Of a stretch of DNA of 64,000 bases, positions 25,504 through 36,153 are shown in pieces (within the stretch, counting starts at the first letter, position 1; the number at the start of each line of letters is the position of its first letter). This stretch comes from Streptomyces caelestis (GTDB lineage: Bacteria > Actinomycetota > Actinomycetes > Streptomycetales > Streptomycetaceae): positions 124,001 through 188,000 of the forward strand of contig NZ_LGCN01000228.1 of NCBI RefSeq assembly GCF_001279005.1, written 5' to 3'. The translations under genes and the position numbers were made by a program. The notes beneath the pieces are model-generated. The model saw only the letters and a program-made list of their open reading frames with translations. It was not told where the DNA came from and searched no databases.

Positions 25504-26940
25504 TCAGCGCTTACGGCGCCTGCCCCGCCCGCCGTGTCCGGCGGTCGGCCGCGCATCCGGTGTCTGCCCGGCCCCCTGTGTCCGTACCGGTCCGTGTTCC
25601 CGGGGCCGTGCCGGAGCCGTCGGGCGGTCGGCCGAGACCACCAGCGCGGCCAGGGCCGTGGTCACCGGCACCGAGGCCACCAGGCCGATCGAGCCGATCA
25701 GGGTGCGCACGATCTCCTCCGCGACCAGCTCGCTGTTGGCGACCGTTCCCACGCTGCTCTGCGCGATGGAGAACAGCAGCAGCAGCGGCAGTGCGGCGCC
25801 CGCGTAGGCGAGGACCAGCGTGTTGACCACCGACGCGATGTGATCGCGGCCGATGCGGATGCCCGCGCGATACAGCCCGCGCCAGCCCGTCGACGGGTTG
25901 GCCTCGTGCAGCTCCCAGACCGCGGACGTCTGGGTGACCGTCACGTCGTCGAGGACACCGAGCGAACCGATGATGACGCCGGCCAGCAGCAGACCGCTCA
26001 TGTCGATCCCGGGGTACAGCCCGTGGATCAGGCCGGTGTTGTCGTCGGTGTTGCCGGTCAGCGCGGCCCACCCGATGAACACCGAGCCCAGGACACCGAT
26101 CAGCAGCAGTGAGATCAGTGTGCCGAGTACCGCCACCGATGTGCGCGCCGACAGCCCGTGACACAGGTACAGGGCGATCAGCATGATCGCGCTCGCCCCC
26201 ACCACCGCCACGACCAGCGGGTTCGACCCCTGCAGGATCGCGGGCAGGACGAAGAAGTTGAGCACCAGGAAGCTGATCGCCAGCGAGACCAGCGCCATGA
26301 CGCCGCGCAGCCGTCCCACGGCCACGACGGCGAGCGCGAAGATGCCCGCGAGCAGCGCCAGGGGGAAGCGCCGGTTCACGTCGGCGACCGAGTACTGGAG
26401 GTCCTCGGGCGCGGAGGGCTCGTAGGCGACCACGACCTTCTGGCCCTCGCTCAGCTGCCGGGACTGGTCCGGCTGCACGATCTCGTTGAACGTACGGCCC
26501 TTGTCGTCGCCGGTGTCGACCCGGATCGTTGCCTTCCTGCAGGTGCCGTCCGCCTGCTGCTGGGCGGACGAGCCCTCGGCCGTGGAGGTGTCGCCGGTCG
26601 GGACGCCCCCGGAGGCGTTGACGGACTGGCAGCTGACCTCGACCACCTTCGTGACCGTGGCGTGCTGCGTCTGCCGGTCGAAGCCGACGCCGGTGCGCTC
26701 GTGCGCCGGGGCGCCGCCCGGCCACAGTACGGCGAGTCCGATCAGCACCGCCGTCGCGAACGGGATCAGGATCGCCGCGATGACCTTGCGCAGGTGCTGG
26801 GAGACGGGTGCCGCCGGGCCGTGACCGTGGCTGTGCCCGTGGTTGTGTCCGTGCGCGTGGCCGTGACCACCGCCCTCTCCGGCACCGGATGCGCGCGGCG
26901 GTTCGGGCGGTGGATACGAAGGAGGCTGAGTGGTGCTCAC
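25504..26940 (-). CDS. YibE/F-family membrane protein with a His-rich N-terminus
   Basis: The 478-residue protein starts at GTG 26940. A Pro-rich head is followed by a run of alternating His and Gly (about 10 His between residues 25 and 41), before the first helix (IAAILIPFATAVLIGLAVLW). A soluble region of about 100 residues contains two Cys (SCQS and GTCRKA). Then follow the eight-helix YibE/F core: LLLAGVIIGSLGVLDDVTVTQTSAVWELHEANP is the family motif. Activity is unknown; the His cluster suggests metal binding at the inner face, which is inference. Confidence 0.78.
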   Translation of the reverse strand: MSTTQPPSYPPPEPPRASGAGEGGGHGHAHGHNHGHSHGHGPAAPVSQHLRKVIAAILIPFATAVLIGLAVLWPGGAPAHERTGVGFDRQTQHATVTKVVEVSCQSVNASGGVPTGDTSTAEGSSAQQQADGTCRKATIRVDTGDDKGRTFNEIVQPDQSRQLSEGQKVVVAYEPSAPEDLQYSVADVNRRFPLALLAGIFALAVVAVGRLRGVMALVSLAISFLVLNFFVLPAILQGSNPLVVAVVGASAIMLIALYLCHGLSARTSVAVLGTLISLLLIGVLGSVFIGWAALTGNTDDNTGLIHGLYPGIDMSGLLLAGVIIGSLGVLDDVTVTQTSAVWELHEANPSTGWRGLYRAGIRIGRDHIASVVNTLVLAYAGAALPLLLLFSIAQSSVGTVANSELVAEEIVRTLIGSIGLVASVPVTTALAALVVSADRPTAPARPREHGPVRTQGAGQTPDARPTAGHGGRGRRRKR

Positions 26941-27021
26941 CGCCCGATCATCGCAAGAACGGGACGGGCCCTCTGTTCACCGCGCCAGAAATGACGCTAG
27001 CGTGAAGGCGCTTTTGTACAC

Positions 27022-28991
<1,970 letters not shown>

Positions 28992-29008
28992 GCGTTCGCC
29001 GCAGGCGG

Positions 29009-29045
29009 CGCGGGGGCGGTGCCCGTGGTGGGCGCCGCCCCCGCG
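29009..29045 (+). terminator. terminator after thiC
   Basis: A 16-base stem (29009-29024 with 29030-29045), with one G-T pair and a GTGGT loop. It follows the thiC stop. Confidence 0.75.
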
Positions 29046-29102
29046 GGACGGCAGGTGCGGTCGCACCTCCCCTTCGCCGGGGCGGGTGGGCAGACTGGCC
29101 CC

Positions 29103-30545
29103 ATGACAGCGAGTCCGATGAGCAAGGGGTCCAATCGTCCCGTCGATGCCCGCGTGGTGCGCGTTGAGCTCGCCTGGGCGGCCGGGGCCGGCGTGCCCGA
29201 CATCGACGCCTCGGCACTGCTCCTCACGGAGGCCGGGCGGGTGCGGGACGACGGGGACTTCGTCTTCTACAACCAGCCTCGTCATGCGTCCGGCGCCGTG
29301 ACGCATCTCGGGAAACAGCGCGGCGCGCGGGACACGACCGACACCGTGGAAGTGGATCTGGGCGCCGTGGAAGGGGAGGTCGAGCGGATCGTGCTGTGCG
29401 CGTCGGCGGACGGCGGGACGTTCGGGCAGGTGCCGGGACTGGTGCTCAGGCTGCTCGACGCCGGGGCGGGGGCCGAACTGGCCCGGTTCGACATGGCGGC
29501 GGGGACGGAGACCGCTTTCATCGGCGGCGAGTTGTACCGACGGCAGGGGAAGTGGAAATTCCGGGCGGTGGGGCAGGGGTACGCCGCCGGGCTCGCGGGC
29601 CTGGCCACGGACTTCGGCATCACCGTGGACGACGCGCCCCCGGCCCCGTCCGCTTTCCCCACGGCCCCGGCCCGGCCGGCCTCGCCCGCGGCCACCGCGG
29701 TCCCGGTCCCGCCCGTTCCTCCCGCCGTGCCGGTCGCGCCCGCCCAGCAGCCCCCCGCGCCCCGCCCTCACCCCGGTGCCCCGCGGCTCACCAAGGGCGA
29801 GGAGCGGCTGCCCGTCGACATGCGCAAGCGGTTGTCGCTGCGCAAGGAACAGGTGGCGGTCAGCCTGCGCAAGCACGGGGCCGCCGAGGTCACCGCGCGC
29901 GTCATCCTCGTACTCGACGCCTCCGGGTCCATGTCCTTCCTGTACTCCAAGGGGATCGTGGCCGACGTCGTCGAGCGGATGGCGGCGGTCGCGGCACAGC
30001 TGGACGACGACGGTGAGATGCAGGCCTGGACCTTCGCCTCGAACCCGGCCCGGCTGCCGGATCTGCGGCTGGGGGAGCTTCCCGAGTGGTTGCGGCTGCA
30101 CGTGCGCGTGGGGGAGGTGGGCCTGTTCCGGCGCGGGCGGAAGAAAGGACTGGAGCCCAGCCAGGTCGACATGCGGGACGTGGGCATCCAGAACGAGGAG
30201 CAGAAGGTCATCGCCGAGGTGCGCGCGTTCGTCCGGGACCGTCCCGCGTCCGCTCCGACCCTCGTCCTGTTCTTCTCCGACGGCGGCGTCTACCGCAACA
30301 AGGAGATCGAGCACGAGCTCCGTGAGGCGGTGGAGGAACCGGTCTTCTGGCAGTTCGTGGGGCTGGGAAGGTCCAACTACGGCGTGCTGGAGCGGTTCGA
30401 CACACTGCCGGGACGTCGCGTCGACAACGTCGGGTTCTTCGCCGTGGACGACATCAGCACCCTGCCGGACGCGGAGCTGTACGACCGTCTGCTGTCCGAG
30501 TTCCCGCAGTGGATCACGGCCGCGGGACGGGCGGGGATTCTCTGA
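29103..30545 (+). CDS. TerD-domain plus VWA-domain protein
   Basis: The 480-residue protein joins two domains of the tellurite-resistance/stress group. The first (about 15-180) is TerD-like: [42 protein letters not shown], then [27 protein letters not shown] Pro/Ala-rich linker follows, and a VWA domain from about 250 with [18 protein letters not shown] (the DxSxS metal site is DASGS) and [13 protein letters not shown]. TerD proteins bind Ca2+ and act in membrane-associated stress complexes. The combination resembles TerF-like proteins; no other ter genes are nearby. Start ATG 29103; ATG 29118 is an alternative. Confidence 0.83.
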   Translation: MTASPMSKGSNRPVDARVVRVELAWAAGAGVPDIDASALLLTEAGRVRDDGDFVFYNQPRHASGAVTHLGKQRGARDTTDTVEVDLGAVEGEVERIVLCASADGGTFGQVPGLVLRLLDAGAGAELARFDMAAGTETAFIGGELYRRQGKWKFRAVGQGYAAGLAGLATDFGITVDDAPPAPSAFPTAPARPASPAATAVPVPPVPPAVPVAPAQQPPAPRPHPGAPRLTKGEERLPVDMRKRLSLRKEQVAVSLRKHGAAEVTARVILVLDASGSMSFLYSKGIVADVVERMAAVAAQLDDDGEMQAWTFASNPARLPDLRLGELPEWLRLHVRVGEVGLFRRGRKKGLEPSQVDMRDVGIQNEEQKVIAEVRAFVRDRPASAPTLVLFFSDGGVYRNKEIEHELREAVEEPVFWQFVGLGRSNYGVLERFDTLPGRRVDNVGFFAVDDISTLPDAELYDRLLSEFPQWITAAGRAGIL

Positions 30546-30597
30546 GCCCCGGCCCGGCCATCCGCCCCGCTCTCCCGCCCCGGCCACTCGGCTCGCG

Positions 30598-30612
30598 CCT
30601 CCGGCACGGAGG
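30598..30612. terminator. weak hairpin between convergent genes
   Basis: CCTCCG (30598-30603) pairs with CGGAGG (30607-30612) with a GCA loop. Short but between convergent stops. Confidence 0.35.
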
Positions 30613-30639
30613 ACGCAAGCCGACGGGCGGGCCGCCCGG

Positions 30640-31503
30640 CTACTCCGGCTGGTGCTCCGGTCCCCCGAAGTCCGGGCTGGAGTAGTCCGGACTGGAGTAG
30701 CTCGGCCGTGTGCCGCGGGCCCTCCCCTCCTCCGGGCTGGAGAAGCCCGGCCGGCCGTACCCCAGGTGCGGGATACGTCCGGTCGGCGGGGGCGGTGCCG
30801 TGTGCTGCAGTGCGGTGGCCGTCGCCGGATCGGTGAGCGCGTCCCGCAGGAACGGCAGGATCCCCCGCTCCAGCAGGGCCTCGCGCCAGGCGTCCCTGGC
30901 CCGGGTCACCTCCCCGTCGAGTTCGCGGTACGACCCGCCGAGCGCCGAGGGCTTGTTGCGCAGCGCGGTGAGCAGCAGGCCCACAGCGGCGACGAGGACG
31001 GCGACCGCCGTCACCGCGCCGAACACCCACCCCGTGGTGAGCATGGTCCGGGCGAACGCGGCGCCGGGGTCGAGCATCCGCAGGACGTAGCCGACGAGCA
31101 GGAAGATCGCGGCCGCGGTTCCGGCCAGGACGGGTGCCAGGACGGCGACGACGGCGCCGGCGCCGGCCCCGGCGGTCTCGGCGACCTCTCCCACGGTGGC
31201 GGCGATCCCCCTCGCGTTCGTGCCCGGCTCGGTGGAACCGGGCACGCGGACGGACGGGGTGGCCGACGCCGGCGGCCGGCGCGTTTCCTCGCGGACCTTC
31301 ACGTAGTGCCGGTACTCCGTCGCCGCGGCCGCCGTGATGAGGGCGGTGGCGTTGAGCGCCATCGTGCGCAGTTGTTCCGAGTTGAGCCGCTGTCCGACCG
31401 CGGCCAGTTCCGGGTGGTGTGGCGCGGAGCGCAGCGCCTCATCGAGAACCCGCTCGTATTCCTGGCGGTCCTCGTTCAGCAGGTGCTGCGGAACGCTGTT
31501 CAT
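30640..31503 (-). CDS. membrane protein with C-terminal SSPD repeats, unknown function
   Basis: The protein has about 287 residues. The N-terminal 60 residues are helical and polar ([50 protein letters not shown]). Two hydrophobic hairpins follow ([40 protein letters not shown] and [20 protein letters not shown]). A cytoplasmic tail ends in repeats [20 protein letters not shown], coded by 15-bp tandem repeats at 30670-30699. No family recognised. ATG 31503 has GGGGG upstream at about six bases; ATG 31509 is also possible. It converges with the TerD-VWA gene. Confidence 0.7.
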   Translation of the reverse strand: MNSVPQHLLNEDRQEYERVLDEALRSAPHHPELAAVGQRLNSEQLRTMALNATALITAAAATEYRHYVKVREETRRPPASATPSVRVPGSTEPGTNARGIAATVGEVAETAGAGAGAVVAVLAPVLAGTAAAIFLLVGYVLRMLDPGAAFARTMLTTGWVFGAVTAVAVLVAAVGLLLTALRNKPSALGGSYRELDGEVTRARDAWREALLERGILPFLRDALTDPATATALQHTAPPPPTGRIPHLGYGRPGFSSPEEGRARGTRPSYSSPDYSSPDFGGPEHQPE

Positions 31504-31661
31504 GTGCATCCCCCGATGCTCCGTAGGGCTTGGGGCTCGGCATGCTGACGAGCCGTCGGGCAGAAACGGAGGGGAGCCTGCTACGGATAAGCCGATGGTA
31601 GAGCGGTGACGGCGCGCGGTGACAGGGGGTTTACCGAAATTGGCACGTGCACGGTGCGGTT

Positions 31662-31685
31662 GCGGGCCGCACGGTCACGGCCCGC
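31662..31685 (-). terminator. terminator after the phosphoesterase gene
   Basis: GCGGGCCG (31662-31669) pairs with CGGCCCGC (31678-31685), just past the stop of the 31693-32769 gene. Confidence 0.6.
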
Positions 31686-31692
31686 CGCGCCG

Positions 31693-32769
31693 TCAGGAGC
31701 CCAGCGGCAGTTGCTGAACCAGCAGTTTTCCGGCCATGGTGACCCCGCCGTCCATCGCGATGGCGAGTCCGTCGGCGTAGACGTGAGGTCCGGTGACCAC
31801 GGGGCCGCCGTCGTCCTCGCCGTCCTCGGAACCGACTTCGCCGGTCAGGTAAGGGATCGGGCTGTGGCCGTGAACGACCCGGGTGCCGCCGTACGTATCC
31901 AGCAGGGAGCGCACCGCGTCGGCGCCGCCCTCGTCGCGGAAGGAGAACCGCTTGGTGAACTTGCGGAACAGGTCCCAGACCTCGTCGGCGTCGTTGCGGG
32001 TGAGCGTCTCGCGGACGGTGTCGTTGACCTCCTCGATGGAACGGCCGTAGTCGAGATAGGCGGTGGTGTCGGAGTGCAGCAGCAGATGGCCGTCGACCGC
32101 CTCGACGGCGTCGAGGCGGGCCATCCACTGCAGGTGGTGGTCCTGGAGGCGGTCCATGTCGGTCTTCTGCCCGCCGTTGAGCAGCCAGGCCGCCTGGAAG
32201 GTGGCGGTGCCCGCGCCGGAGTTGACGGGGGTGTCGCCGAACCTCTTGGCGCCGAGCAGCAACAGCTCGTGGTTGCCCATGAGGGCCTTGCAGTAGCCGC
32301 CGGCGGCGGCGGCCTCGGCGGACAGCCGCATCACGAGGTCGATGACGCCGATGCCGTCCGGGCCGCGGTCGGTGAAGTCGCCGAGGAACCACAGCCGCGC
32401 GGTGCCGGCGCACCACTGGCCCGCCGAGTCGAGCAGGCCCTGCTCCTGGAGGGCGGCCACCAGCTCGTCGAGGTAGCCGTGGACGTCGCCGACCACGTAC
32501 AGCGGCCCCTGGCCGGTGGCGGGCTGCGGGGCGGGGACGGACGCGGGGTCGACGGTCACCTGAACAGTGTCACCCCGATTGATGACGGGGAGGTCCCGCT
32601 GGGTGGGCGTGTATCCCTCCGGGTAGGCCTCCTCGGAGGGCGGAACGACGTCACCGGGGTGCGTGCTCTGGGCGTACGGACCGGTCTCGTGGACGTACGC
32701 GGGCACCCGGAAGTCGCGCAACGTCGCCGTCCGCTCCACCGCGGGTCCCTGACCGGCCCCCTGAGTCAT
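31693..32769 (-). CDS. metallophosphoesterase (PPP-like)
   Basis: The 358-residue protein has a Pro-rich head. The calcineurin-like core is VVGDVHGYLDELVAALQ (GDVHG), FLGDFTDRGPDGIGVIDLV (GDxxDRG) and LMGNHELLLLG (GNHE); His are also in VVHGHSPI. The last part (VYADGLAIAMDGGVTMAG) belongs to the same fold. It hydrolyses phosphoesters, perhaps phosphoproteins, dinucleoside polyphosphates or other nucleotides; the order of motifs fits ApaH/PrpE-like enzymes, with specificity unknown. ATG 32769 was chosen because GGAGG lies five bases upstream; the frame is open 27 codons earlier. Confidence 0.83.
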   Translation of the reverse strand: MTQGAGQGPAVERTATLRDFRVPAYVHETGPYAQSTHPGDVVPPSEEAYPEGYTPTQRDLPVINRGDTVQVTVDPASVPAPQPATGQGPLYVVGDVHGYLDELVAALQEQGLLDSAGQWCAGTARLWFLGDFTDRGPDGIGVIDLVMRLSAEAAAAGGYCKALMGNHELLLLGAKRFGDTPVNSGAGTATFQAAWLLNGGQKTDMDRLQDHHLQWMARLDAVEAVDGHLLLHSDTTAYLDYGRSIEEVNDTVRETLTRNDADEVWDLFRKFTKRFSFRDEGGADAVRSLLDTYGGTRVVHGHSPIPYLTGEVGSEDGEDDGGPVVTGPHVYADGLAIAMDGGVTMAGKLLVQQLPLGS

Positions 32770-33283
32770 CGACCCCTCCACCATCGCGCCGCTTCTGCAC
32801 CGCGTCGGACTGCCTGGTCGCAGCGGCCCGCGGTGTCGTGGGCCCATCATAGGAATGCGGATCGCGCCGTGTGATGACCCAGGGGTGGTGAATCAGAACA
32901 AGACTCCGGTTCACCGCGGCTTTCGCCCCGTTTGCGTGGGTCTTCGACGGTCCTGACCGCACACCTTCCGTCGTCGGTCGGTCTTCCCTCCTCCGGGAGC
33001 CCGGCCCGTTTCCCCCTCAGGGGTGTCCGGGGGAACACCCTCGCGTCCTCCTCCGGAGGCGGAACCGTCCCCGCGGAGCCCGGACCCGCCCGCACGAGAC
33101 CCTCGGAAGCGGAGGAAGCGCCCCCCCCGGGCGGTCCTCCGACGCCGACCCGGTGCGCGTGACGCGTCCGCCTCCGAGGCGCGGCCGGTCGACGCGGCCG
33201 CCGCTTTCCCCTCCGGAGTCCCCTCCGGAAGCGGAAGCCCCACGCCACGGGCCGCCGTACGTCCCCGCCGGGGCCCCGGCGGG
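32770..33283. other. intergenic stretch, mainly GC-rich, with short repeats
   Basis: About 500 bases between the phosphoesterase (-) and the LacI-type gene (-). No protein-like frame with a start site is seen. CTCCGGA-like palindromes recur (about 33049, 33211, 33226) and GGGTGT/ACACCC forms a small hairpin at 33021-33040. The last 20 bases are the LacI terminator. The phosphoesterase promoter lies near 32770-32900. Confidence 0.4.
33264..33283 (-). terminator. terminator after the LacI-family gene
   Basis: CCCGCCGG (33264-33271) pairs with CCGGCGGG (33276-33283) around GGCC, and the whole 20 bases form a palindrome. It lies directly past the stop codon. Confidence 0.7.
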
Positions 33284-34372
33284 TCACGACCCCTTCGGCG
33301 ACCTCGGCGGGCTGACCGTCGTACGGGGCGGCCGCCGTTGCGAGGAGGCCCGCACGATCAGCTCGGTCGGTATGACCTGCTCCACCGGCCGCTCCGGGTC
33401 GACCCCCTCGATGGCGTCGATGAGCAGCTGGATCACCGCCGTGCCGATGCGGCGCGGCTTGAGGGAGAGCGTGGTGACGGGCGGTTCGGTGTTGGCGTAG
33501 ACCGTGGACTCGCTGCAGCAGACGAGCAGCAGGTCGTCCGGGACGCGCAGGCCGTAGCGGCGGGCGGCGGCGAGCAGGTCGGTGCCGTTCGGATCGAACA
33601 GGCCGTAGACGGCGTCGGGCCGGTCGGGGCGGGCGAGCAGCCGGTCGGCGGCGACGGCGCCCGCGCACGGATCGTGCGCCGGGTAGGCCTCGTGGACCGG
33701 GTCCTGGCCCACGCGCTCGCACCAGCGCAGGTACGCGGTGGTCGACAGGTGGGTGTACGTGTCGGTGCTGGTGCCGGTGAGCAGGCCGATGCGGCGGGCG
33801 CCGGCGTCGGCGAGGTGGTCGAGGATGCCCGTCACGGCGGCCTCGTGGTCGTTGTCGACCCAGGCGGTGACCGGCAGCGCGCCGACCGGCCGGCCGTCGG
33901 AGACGACCGGTAAGCCCTGGCGGACCAGCTCGCTGACGACCGGGTCCTGGTCGGAGGGGTCGATGACGACCGTGCCGTCCAGGGCGACGTTGGACCACAC
34001 GTCGTGGCGGGAGGTCGCGGGCAGGATGACGAGGGCGTAGCCGCGGGCGAGCGCGGCGGAGGTGGCGGCGCGCGCCATCTCGGCGAAGTACGCGAACTCG
34101 GTGAAGGTGAAAGGTTCATCCCCGTACGTCGTCACGGTCAGGCCGATGAGTCCGGACTTCCCGGTGCGGAGCGTACGGGCGGCGGCCGAGGGGCGGTACC
34201 CCAGTCTGTCGGCCACCTCGCGGACGTGGCGCCGGGTGGCGTCCGGGAGCCTGCCCTTGCCGTTGAGGGCGTCGGAGACGGTCGTGATGGAGACTCCGGC
34301 GGCGGCGGCCACGTCCCTGATGCCCGCTCGACCCGGCCGGCTGCCTCGGCGTGAGGTTTCCGCGCGGCTCAC
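33284..34372 (-). CDS. LacI-family transcriptional regulator
   Basis: The protein has about 362 residues. The N-terminal helix-turn-helix and hinge helix are GIRDVAAAAGVSITTVSDALNGKGRLPDATRRHVREVADRLGYRPSAAARTLRTGKSG. A periplasmic-binding-fold domain follows (LDGTVVIDPSDQDPVVSELVRQGLPVVSDGRPVGA, PDAVYGLFDPNGTDLLAAARRYGLRVPDDLLLVCCSES). It probably senses a sugar or similar metabolite. The start is GTG 34372 (AGGGA eight bases upstream); ATG 34396 is possible but has no site. No sugar-uptake operon adjoins, so its targets lie elsewhere. Confidence 0.85.
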   Translation of the reverse strand: MSRAETSRRGSRPGRAGIRDVAAAAGVSITTVSDALNGKGRLPDATRRHVREVADRLGYRPSAAARTLRTGKSGLIGLTVTTYGDEPFTFTEFAYFAEMARAATSAALARGYALVILPATSRHDVWSNVALDGTVVIDPSDQDPVVSELVRQGLPVVSDGRPVGALPVTAWVDNDHEAAVTGILDHLADAGARRIGLLTGTSTDTYTHLSTTAYLRWCERVGQDPVHEAYPAHDPCAGAVAADRLLARPDRPDAVYGLFDPNGTDLLAAARRYGLRVPDDLLLVCCSESTVYANTEPPVTTLSLKPRRIGTAVIQLLIDAIEGVDPERPVEQVIPTELIVRASSQRRPPRTTVSPPRSPKGS

Positions 34373-34835
34373 CTGGTGCTTCCCTGCTGCTGTCATGGCG
34401 AGCCGATAGTAGGGCTCATGCGGTGGGGTAGGGCGGACGCATATGCATGCGTTGGCAGGCACGTTTCTGCATGATCATTTAGAGTCAACTGCCTTGGAAA
34501 TGAAGGAAGTTGAACGCTCCCATGCCAGGACCTGACGTGTCGGCTCATGTGGGCCTGCCGAGGGTGTGATGTTGCGAAGAGGTCTCAACTCACCTGCACG
34601 GGGGACGCGCGCCACGGCGCAAGCCACCGGCGCGTAGATATATGTACGGCGCGCCCCTGGCCCGCACGCCCTTCGTGCGCTTTCGGGTTGTGTTGCCCTT
34701 GTTGCCGCTGTGGCGCGCGGGTCCGGTGAGCACGCGCCGCTCCTCTACGCAGCGGTGCCCCATCCTCATAAGGTGAGCAGTATTGGATGTCGGCGGCGGA
34801 CACGGGTGCCGCCGGTCTTCGCGAGGAGGACTGCG
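34373..34835. promoter_or_regulatory. intergenic region between LacI and hisC, with a palindrome
   Basis: The 463-base gap has a 16-base palindrome ACGCATatgcATGCGT at 34437-34452, about 65 bases upstream of the LacI start, a candidate autoregulatory site. An AT-rich patch lies at 34636-34646 (TAGATATATGT). Toward hisC the sequence CCTCATAAGGTG near 34762 could include a -10 element. No gene is recognised here. Confidence 0.45.
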
Positions 34836-35915
34836 GTGAGCGAGACGAGCCCCAAGCTGCGCGCCGAGCTGGAGGGGATTCCCACGTACAAGCCGGGCAA
34901 GCCGGCGGCGGCCGGCGGACCGGCGGCCTACAAGCTGTCCTCCAACGAGAACCCCTATCCGCCGCTGCCCGGCGTGATGGAGACCGTGACGGCCTCGGCC
35001 TCCTCCTTCAACCGGTACCCGGACATGGCCTGTACGGCGCTGATGGCCGAGCTGGCCGAGCGCTTCGCGGTCCCGGCGTCCCACCTGGCCACCGGTACCG
35101 GCTCGGTCGGCGTCGCCCAGCAGCTGCTGCAGGCCACGTCGGGTCCGGGCGACGAGGTGATCTACGCCTGGCGGTCCTTCGAGGCCTACCCGATCATCAC
35201 GCAGATCAGCGGCGCCACCTCGGTCCAGGTGCCGCTGACCCCGGGCGACGTGCACGACCTGGACGCGATGGCCGGGGCGATCACCGACCGGACCCGGCTC
35301 ATCTTCGTCTGCAACCCCAACAACCCGACCGGCACGGTCGTGCGGCGGGCCGAGCTGGAGCGCTTCCTCGACCGGGTGCCGGGCGACGTCCTGGTGGTGC
35401 TCGACGAGGCCTACCGTGAGTTCATCCGGGACACCGAGGTGCCGGACGGCGTCGAGATCTACCGCGAGCGGCCCAACGTCTGCGTCCTGCGGACCTTCTC
35501 CAAGGCGTACGGCCTGGCGGGGCTGCGCGTCGGTTTCGCCATCGCCCACGAGCCGGTGGCGGCGGCGCTGCGCAAGACGGCGGTGCCGTTCGGGGTGAGC
35601 CAGATCGCGCAGGACGCGGCGATCGCCTCGTTGCGCGCCGAGGACGAGCTGATCGGCCGGGTCGGCTCGCTGGTCTGCGAGCGCAACCGCGTGCTGGAGG
35701 CGCTGCGGGGCCAGGGCTGGACGGTGCCCGAGACCCAGGCCAACTTCGTCTGGCTGCGGCTGGGGGAGCGCACGACGGCGTTCGCGCAGGCGTGCGAGCA
35801 GGCGGGTGCGGTCGTCCGGCCGTTCGCCGGGGAGGGCGTGCGCGTCACGGTCGGCGAGACCGAGGCGAACGACATCTTCCTGAAGGTGGCGGAAGGTTTC
35901 CGCAAGGATCTCTGA
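34836..35915 (+). CDS. hisC: histidinol-phosphate/aromatic aminotransferase
   Basis: The 359-residue class I/II aminotransferase begins [22 protein letters not shown]. Key parts are [23 protein letters not shown] (substrate/cofactor residues) and [16 protein letters not shown] with the PLP Lys223. It exchanges the amino group of glutamate with histidinol phosphate, and many members also use aromatic keto acids. The gene is not in a his operon, so it may be a second copy or an aromatic enzyme. Start GTG 34836 with GAGGAGGA at 34823-34830. Ends before a hairpin. Confidence 0.85.
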   Translation: MSETSPKLRAELEGIPTYKPGKPAAAGGPAAYKLSSNENPYPPLPGVMETVTASASSFNRYPDMACTALMAELAERFAVPASHLATGTGSVGVAQQLLQATSGPGDEVIYAWRSFEAYPIITQISGATSVQVPLTPGDVHDLDAMAGAITDRTRLIFVCNPNNPTGTVVRRAELERFLDRVPGDVLVVLDEAYREFIRDTEVPDGVEIYRERPNVCVLRTFSKAYGLAGLRVGFAIAHEPVAAALRKTAVPFGVSQIAQDAAIASLRAEDELIGRVGSLVCERNRVLEALRGQGWTVPETQANFVWLRLGERTTAFAQACEQAGAVVRPFAGEGVRVTVGETEANDIFLKVAEGFRKDL

Positions 35916-35931
35916 CCGGCGCGTGCGTCCA

Positions 35932-35960
35932 GGCGGCCGACGGCTCCGTCGTCGGCCGCC
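35932..35960 (+). terminator. terminator after hisC
   Basis: GGCGGCCGAC (35932-35941) pairs perfectly with GTCGGCCGCC (35951-35960) around a nine-base loop that includes further GC pairing. Confidence 0.65.
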
Positions 35961-36037
35961 TTCGCGTGCGCCGGACGTGCGCGCAAAGGGGTTGACGTCA
36001 CAGGGGACCCCCCTTCCCGGTCGGAAAAGCGGTAGGT

Positions 36038-36069
36038 CATAATTGCTTGTGAATGTGAACGCGTTCACA
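36038..36069 (+). promoter_or_regulatory. cydA promoter and Rex operator
   Basis: The 16-base palindrome TGTGAACGCGTTCACA (36054-36069), preceded by a second half-like TTGTGAA at 36047-36053, matches the redox regulator Rex operator. In S. coelicolor Rex represses the cydABCD operon when NADH is low. A CATAAT at 36038-36043 may be the -10 element, placing the operator at the transcription start. Confidence 0.85.
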
Positions 36070-36153
36070 AGCGCATCCCGTTTCGTCCTGGATGTCCAGG
36101 GACGAACGGGATCAAGCGGCCGCCGCGACCACGGCGAAGTAAGGAGCGACGAC

